A stretch of DNA of 64,000 nucleotides, from the NCBI GenBank assembly GCA_963693365.1, contig CAVNZM010000006.1, positions 3,968,001 to 4,032,000 of the forward strand. The letters are read 5' to 3'. Below, piece after piece: positions 57,451 to 64,000 of this stretch. Every line of letters starts with the position of its first letter. The first letter of the stretch is position 1. The stretch comes from Amoebidium appalachense. Taxonomy: Eukaryota; Ichthyosporea. The notes under the pieces were generated by a model. That model ran no database searches. It saw nothing but the letters and a program-made list of their open reading frames with translations, and had not been told where the DNA came from. The position numbers and the translations under genes were made by a program.

Positions 57451-60400
57451 GAGAAAGATCGAGGGTGCAATTACCAGTACTTGTGAGCTCATGGGTGCAT
57501 GCCGGTGTACGTGTGACGTGACACGCTTGATACATGTGCCTAATATCAGCTTGTGTACATATGCATGAGAAAGGCCCGACCTAAATATCACATGTACATG
57601 CGCCGCTGCGATGCATGTACACAGGACTGTGCACAGGTGCGTATACGTGCACGAGGGCCCTGGATCAAGTTTGATATGGACATTTTCTACAAAATGAAAC
57701 TATCTAGATCTGCGCATAGTAGTGGCTCGTCGTGCGGTGTGCACGGTCCCGGCGGGACTCCGTTTATTTGTGTAAAATAATTGGGATACTGCAGCGCATT
57801 CGTCCCTTCAACTGGTAAAACAAACGTTGTGAGAAGATTCATGATGGCATTGCAGGATGCGCAAACTTTCGGAACGAGCAAACAACGTCGGCAGCTGACG
57901 AGACAGGCTCGGCCCGGACAGCCCCCTGAGAGGTGCACTTATATTTTGCGTAATTATACCCATGTCAGCTAAAAAGCGACTGGCAGCAGCAGTGGCACGC
58001 AAGACACGGCCCGGCCAAAAATTCCAATAAAATAATAATCTTCGTGACTGAGTCTCGTAAATCCGAAGGTTCTTCAACAGTTGTTCTGAATGATCGTACG
58101 ACCGAGAGTCCGTGCTGTGCTCGCCAGGGCAAAGAAAAATCATAGCATCGCTTATGTCTGTCATGAGCTCGCCATACAAACCATATTGAGTACATGTATT
58201 GTGGGTATCCACACCATATAATGGGCCCATGTGGTGCATGGGTGATGGGAGTGGTGATGAGTATCCGCGGGCCGGGACTCCGGGCCACTGCTGAAACCCA
58301 TTTCTATTGGCTACTCCCTTGACAGCTGGCCGGCGGCTGACCACCAATCAAAGCAGTCCTTGTCATGCCTTTTACGTTCATGACATGACCATGCGAATCA
58401 AGTTGCCTTTCTACCTGGGAGCATACGTAGTGAAAAAAGGAACGAAAAACGCATCGGAGGACGCGGAAAAGAGTGAATACCCTGTATTGCAACAATTTCA
58501 AACTCTAGGTGGGAAAACATACGGTAGATGATAAAGTGTAGATGATGTCGAACTTGACCTTCGGCCGAAGTGATAAAATGCGGAATCTGTCCAGGTATGT
58601 ATGGCATGCCGATTAGCACCCATCACAGCAGTTTGTAGGACCTGACCAATCAGAAACATTACATTTGAGCTAAAGTAGGCTATTGCTTCAGGAATGTACC
58701 TGATACATGAAACCGTTTGCGCAGTGGCCCGATTACCTCACGACAAGGTTGTTTCTCTTTTACTCACCTCTTTTTCAAAATGCTTTGGCTCTAAATTTTT
58801 TATTTCATTTAAAAATTTCATTTTTAGACAAAGGTGTGTGCTGATCTCCAACGGCGCCGGTTGGCAACTCAAGCGCTCGAGTTGCGGCCCACGGCCCACG
58901 GGGCAGAATGGATGCCATCTTACCCTCCTCATAGCAAAGTATAATGGCTAGCGGTTTGGACGTGTTTGATTGGCTATGTTTTTCTTAGATTATGAAGTCG
59001 GAATTTCCTGTGATAAACGCCCTCGCTTGTGTCATTTTATGATAGAAACAGGGTGCTGTAAATAAAAATGGTTAGCGTTCACTAGAACCTGCGAGGTAGA
59101 ATAATAACTATATACCAATTTACTTGTCAAAAACTACAATAGTTGATATGAGGCTACTGATAATTCGCGTACAATACGTTCTAAGTCTCTTTTTCACAGT
59201 GTTCTTTCTGCCCTTGAAAACAGCCTTTTCCGCTTTCCTCACTCCTGGAACATCTACCTCGTAAGTGTGCTTGCAGATGTTATCGAGAGCACATACTGGC
59301 GGCCTCGTTCGCGCTCCGGCCCACTCAGACGCACACAGACGGACAGTAAGCGTGTACTTTCCGTGCACAGCCTACAATGTTTTTCTATGTAGATGAGGAG
59401 GCTTTGCTGTATTAGTAGTTGTGTTTTGTACTCTGGCTAGTTGTTAATTGCTGTCTCACAGTCATGCGGATAACCTATTTTATAAGCACACTCTACAGTA
59501 CGTTCAATTAGTGGTTTTGGCGAAGTTTGAAATTCGAACAGACAGAGTTTGACGGGTTGCAACTCAAGGCCTTCGATGGTGGCAGTGGAAAAAACGCAGG
59601 CTTTGTGAGGCTCCCAACACCTCATTAACCAACATACAGGTGAGCTTTTTTTTATGTCTTTCTTTTAGCTCCCTCAAAATCAAATCAATCATTAGTAGAA
59701 TCTGGCTGTTTCTCTTTGGGGAGCTGACTTTGTTTAGGTATACACAAGGAAACAAACAACTCACTGAGAGGGGATGTTGTAGTTGCGGAAAAATACATAC
59801 AAGAGTACACAATAGATCATAGGAAGGTATGTGAGCTGGTGAAGCTTGCGCTCCTGTGCCCGTTAGGGACCTTGCATCGTGCATCGTACAACGTGCATGT
59901 GGCACAACGAATGGATGAAACGTATGTTTTTCGCCTCTCTGCGAAGGTTTTCACAGCATAGTATCAGGCATGCGTTCTCCCGCCGGCAACAACTAGATCC
60001 AACACCCCTTCCGAATATTCTTGCGCCTCGTGCAAATATATCTTTTGGTCTTTAATACACGTCAATTGCTCTTTGTAAACGTTTTCACTAGATTGCACGT
60101 TGCCGTACCGTGGTTGTTTTGTGTAGAGTAAGTTTGTGTAGAGTTGCTTACAAAATTTGCACAACCTCAGAGCTGTCGGAGAATACATCTCCCTGGCCAC
60201 TTGCTGCCATGCGCGAGGTATGAACCCTGCATTAGTACCGCTAAATCTTTGCCTTGTAATTTTCCTATCTCTACGCTCGATTTCACTAAGTGTTCCATGC
60301 TAATTGCAAAAACTCCTTATTATGATAATTCGTTAGCAGTAGTGGAAACACAAACACACTGCGGCCACACAATCATCGTGTACCTAAGTGGTGATTCCAA

Positions 60401-60759
60401 ATACCTGAACTCTATCCCATGCAACGATGCACCGGCACGCTTGGTGATGCAGAAGTTACTTTTCCTCTACATGTATTTGTCATACTTCCCAAACACCACT
60501 ACACTCTGCCCCTCAAGAGGTAATGACGCCCCAAGTTTCCCGTTCCAAAATACTTTTGTACACGCACAAACATGCGGCATCATTATGTTCTTCACAGCAC
60601 ACAAGTTAATAGAGCCGGCACCGTTAGGCACACACAGTGGGGATTGGAGCCAGATTTTCAAGATATTTGTTCATTCATTCATTTGTTTGTTTGTTTGTAT
60701 GTTTGTTCATATGTTTGTTGATCTTATTCATTTATTTATTTGTTTGTTTATTTTTGCAG

Positions 60760-63809
<3,050 letters not shown>

Positions 63810-64000
63810 GTATGAACCCCCGCTCCCCCCCCTCCCTCCCCCCGCGCGGCCGCCGCTCCTCCCCCCCCACCACCACTTCGGCTCTTGTGCACACACAAAC
63901 AAAAATAGACACGTGCTTCTGGTTGTTGTTTATTTGGGGGGGGGGGGGGGGGGGGTTTGAGGGTGGGGCGGACGCTTTCTTGTAGGATGTGTGTGGAGAG

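Overview
The window is eukaryotic nuclear DNA. Genes are split by many GT-AG introns, several polyadenylation hexamers are visible, and non-coding DNA is saturated with dinucleotide repeats and long pure G or C runs. The gene set is an NKCC-type SLC12 carrier, an RGS protein, an AMPK/LKB1-style kinase, a secreted trypsin-like protease and a membrane-anchored alginate-lyase-fold enzyme. This points to an intron-rich unicellular eukaryote, possibly marine. An ichthyosporean-like holozoan is one candidate, but I cannot fix the lineage from sequence alone.

All six supported genes lie on the + strand. (1) 2-1003: the 3' end of a Glu/Lys/Ala-rich disordered protein. (2) 7069-7971: an intronless trypsin-like protease. 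(3) 10921-14169: a two-exon RGS-domain protein of 478 aa. (4) 18856-28258: a roughly 11-exon type II membrane protein carrying a conserved 'IGNDLPPR...FDGNCYF' region followed by an alginate-lyase domain. (5) 32132-55263: a complete Na-K-Cl cotransporter of 23 exons; all phases agree and total 2880 nt (959 aa plus stop). (6) 60760-63809: the 5' part of an AMPK-related kinase that runs off the right edge.

The non-coding DNA has structure of its own: a dispersed repeat family whose copies run into poly(C); two arrays of a palindromic GCAGAAT/ATTCTGC unit 25 kb apart; a MITE-like element with perfect 16-bp inverted termini and TAA duplications; two tRNA-like relics; a 162-bp direct-repeat pair; coding and intronic minisatellites; and several splice sites formed directly by (GT)n or (CA)n microsatellites.

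The genes do not form an evident pathway. Three are surface or secreted proteins (protease, polysaccharide-lyase-like enzyme, ion carrier) and two are signalling proteins (RGS, kinase). The alginate-lyase fusion and the repeat/splice-site architecture deserve most follow-up.
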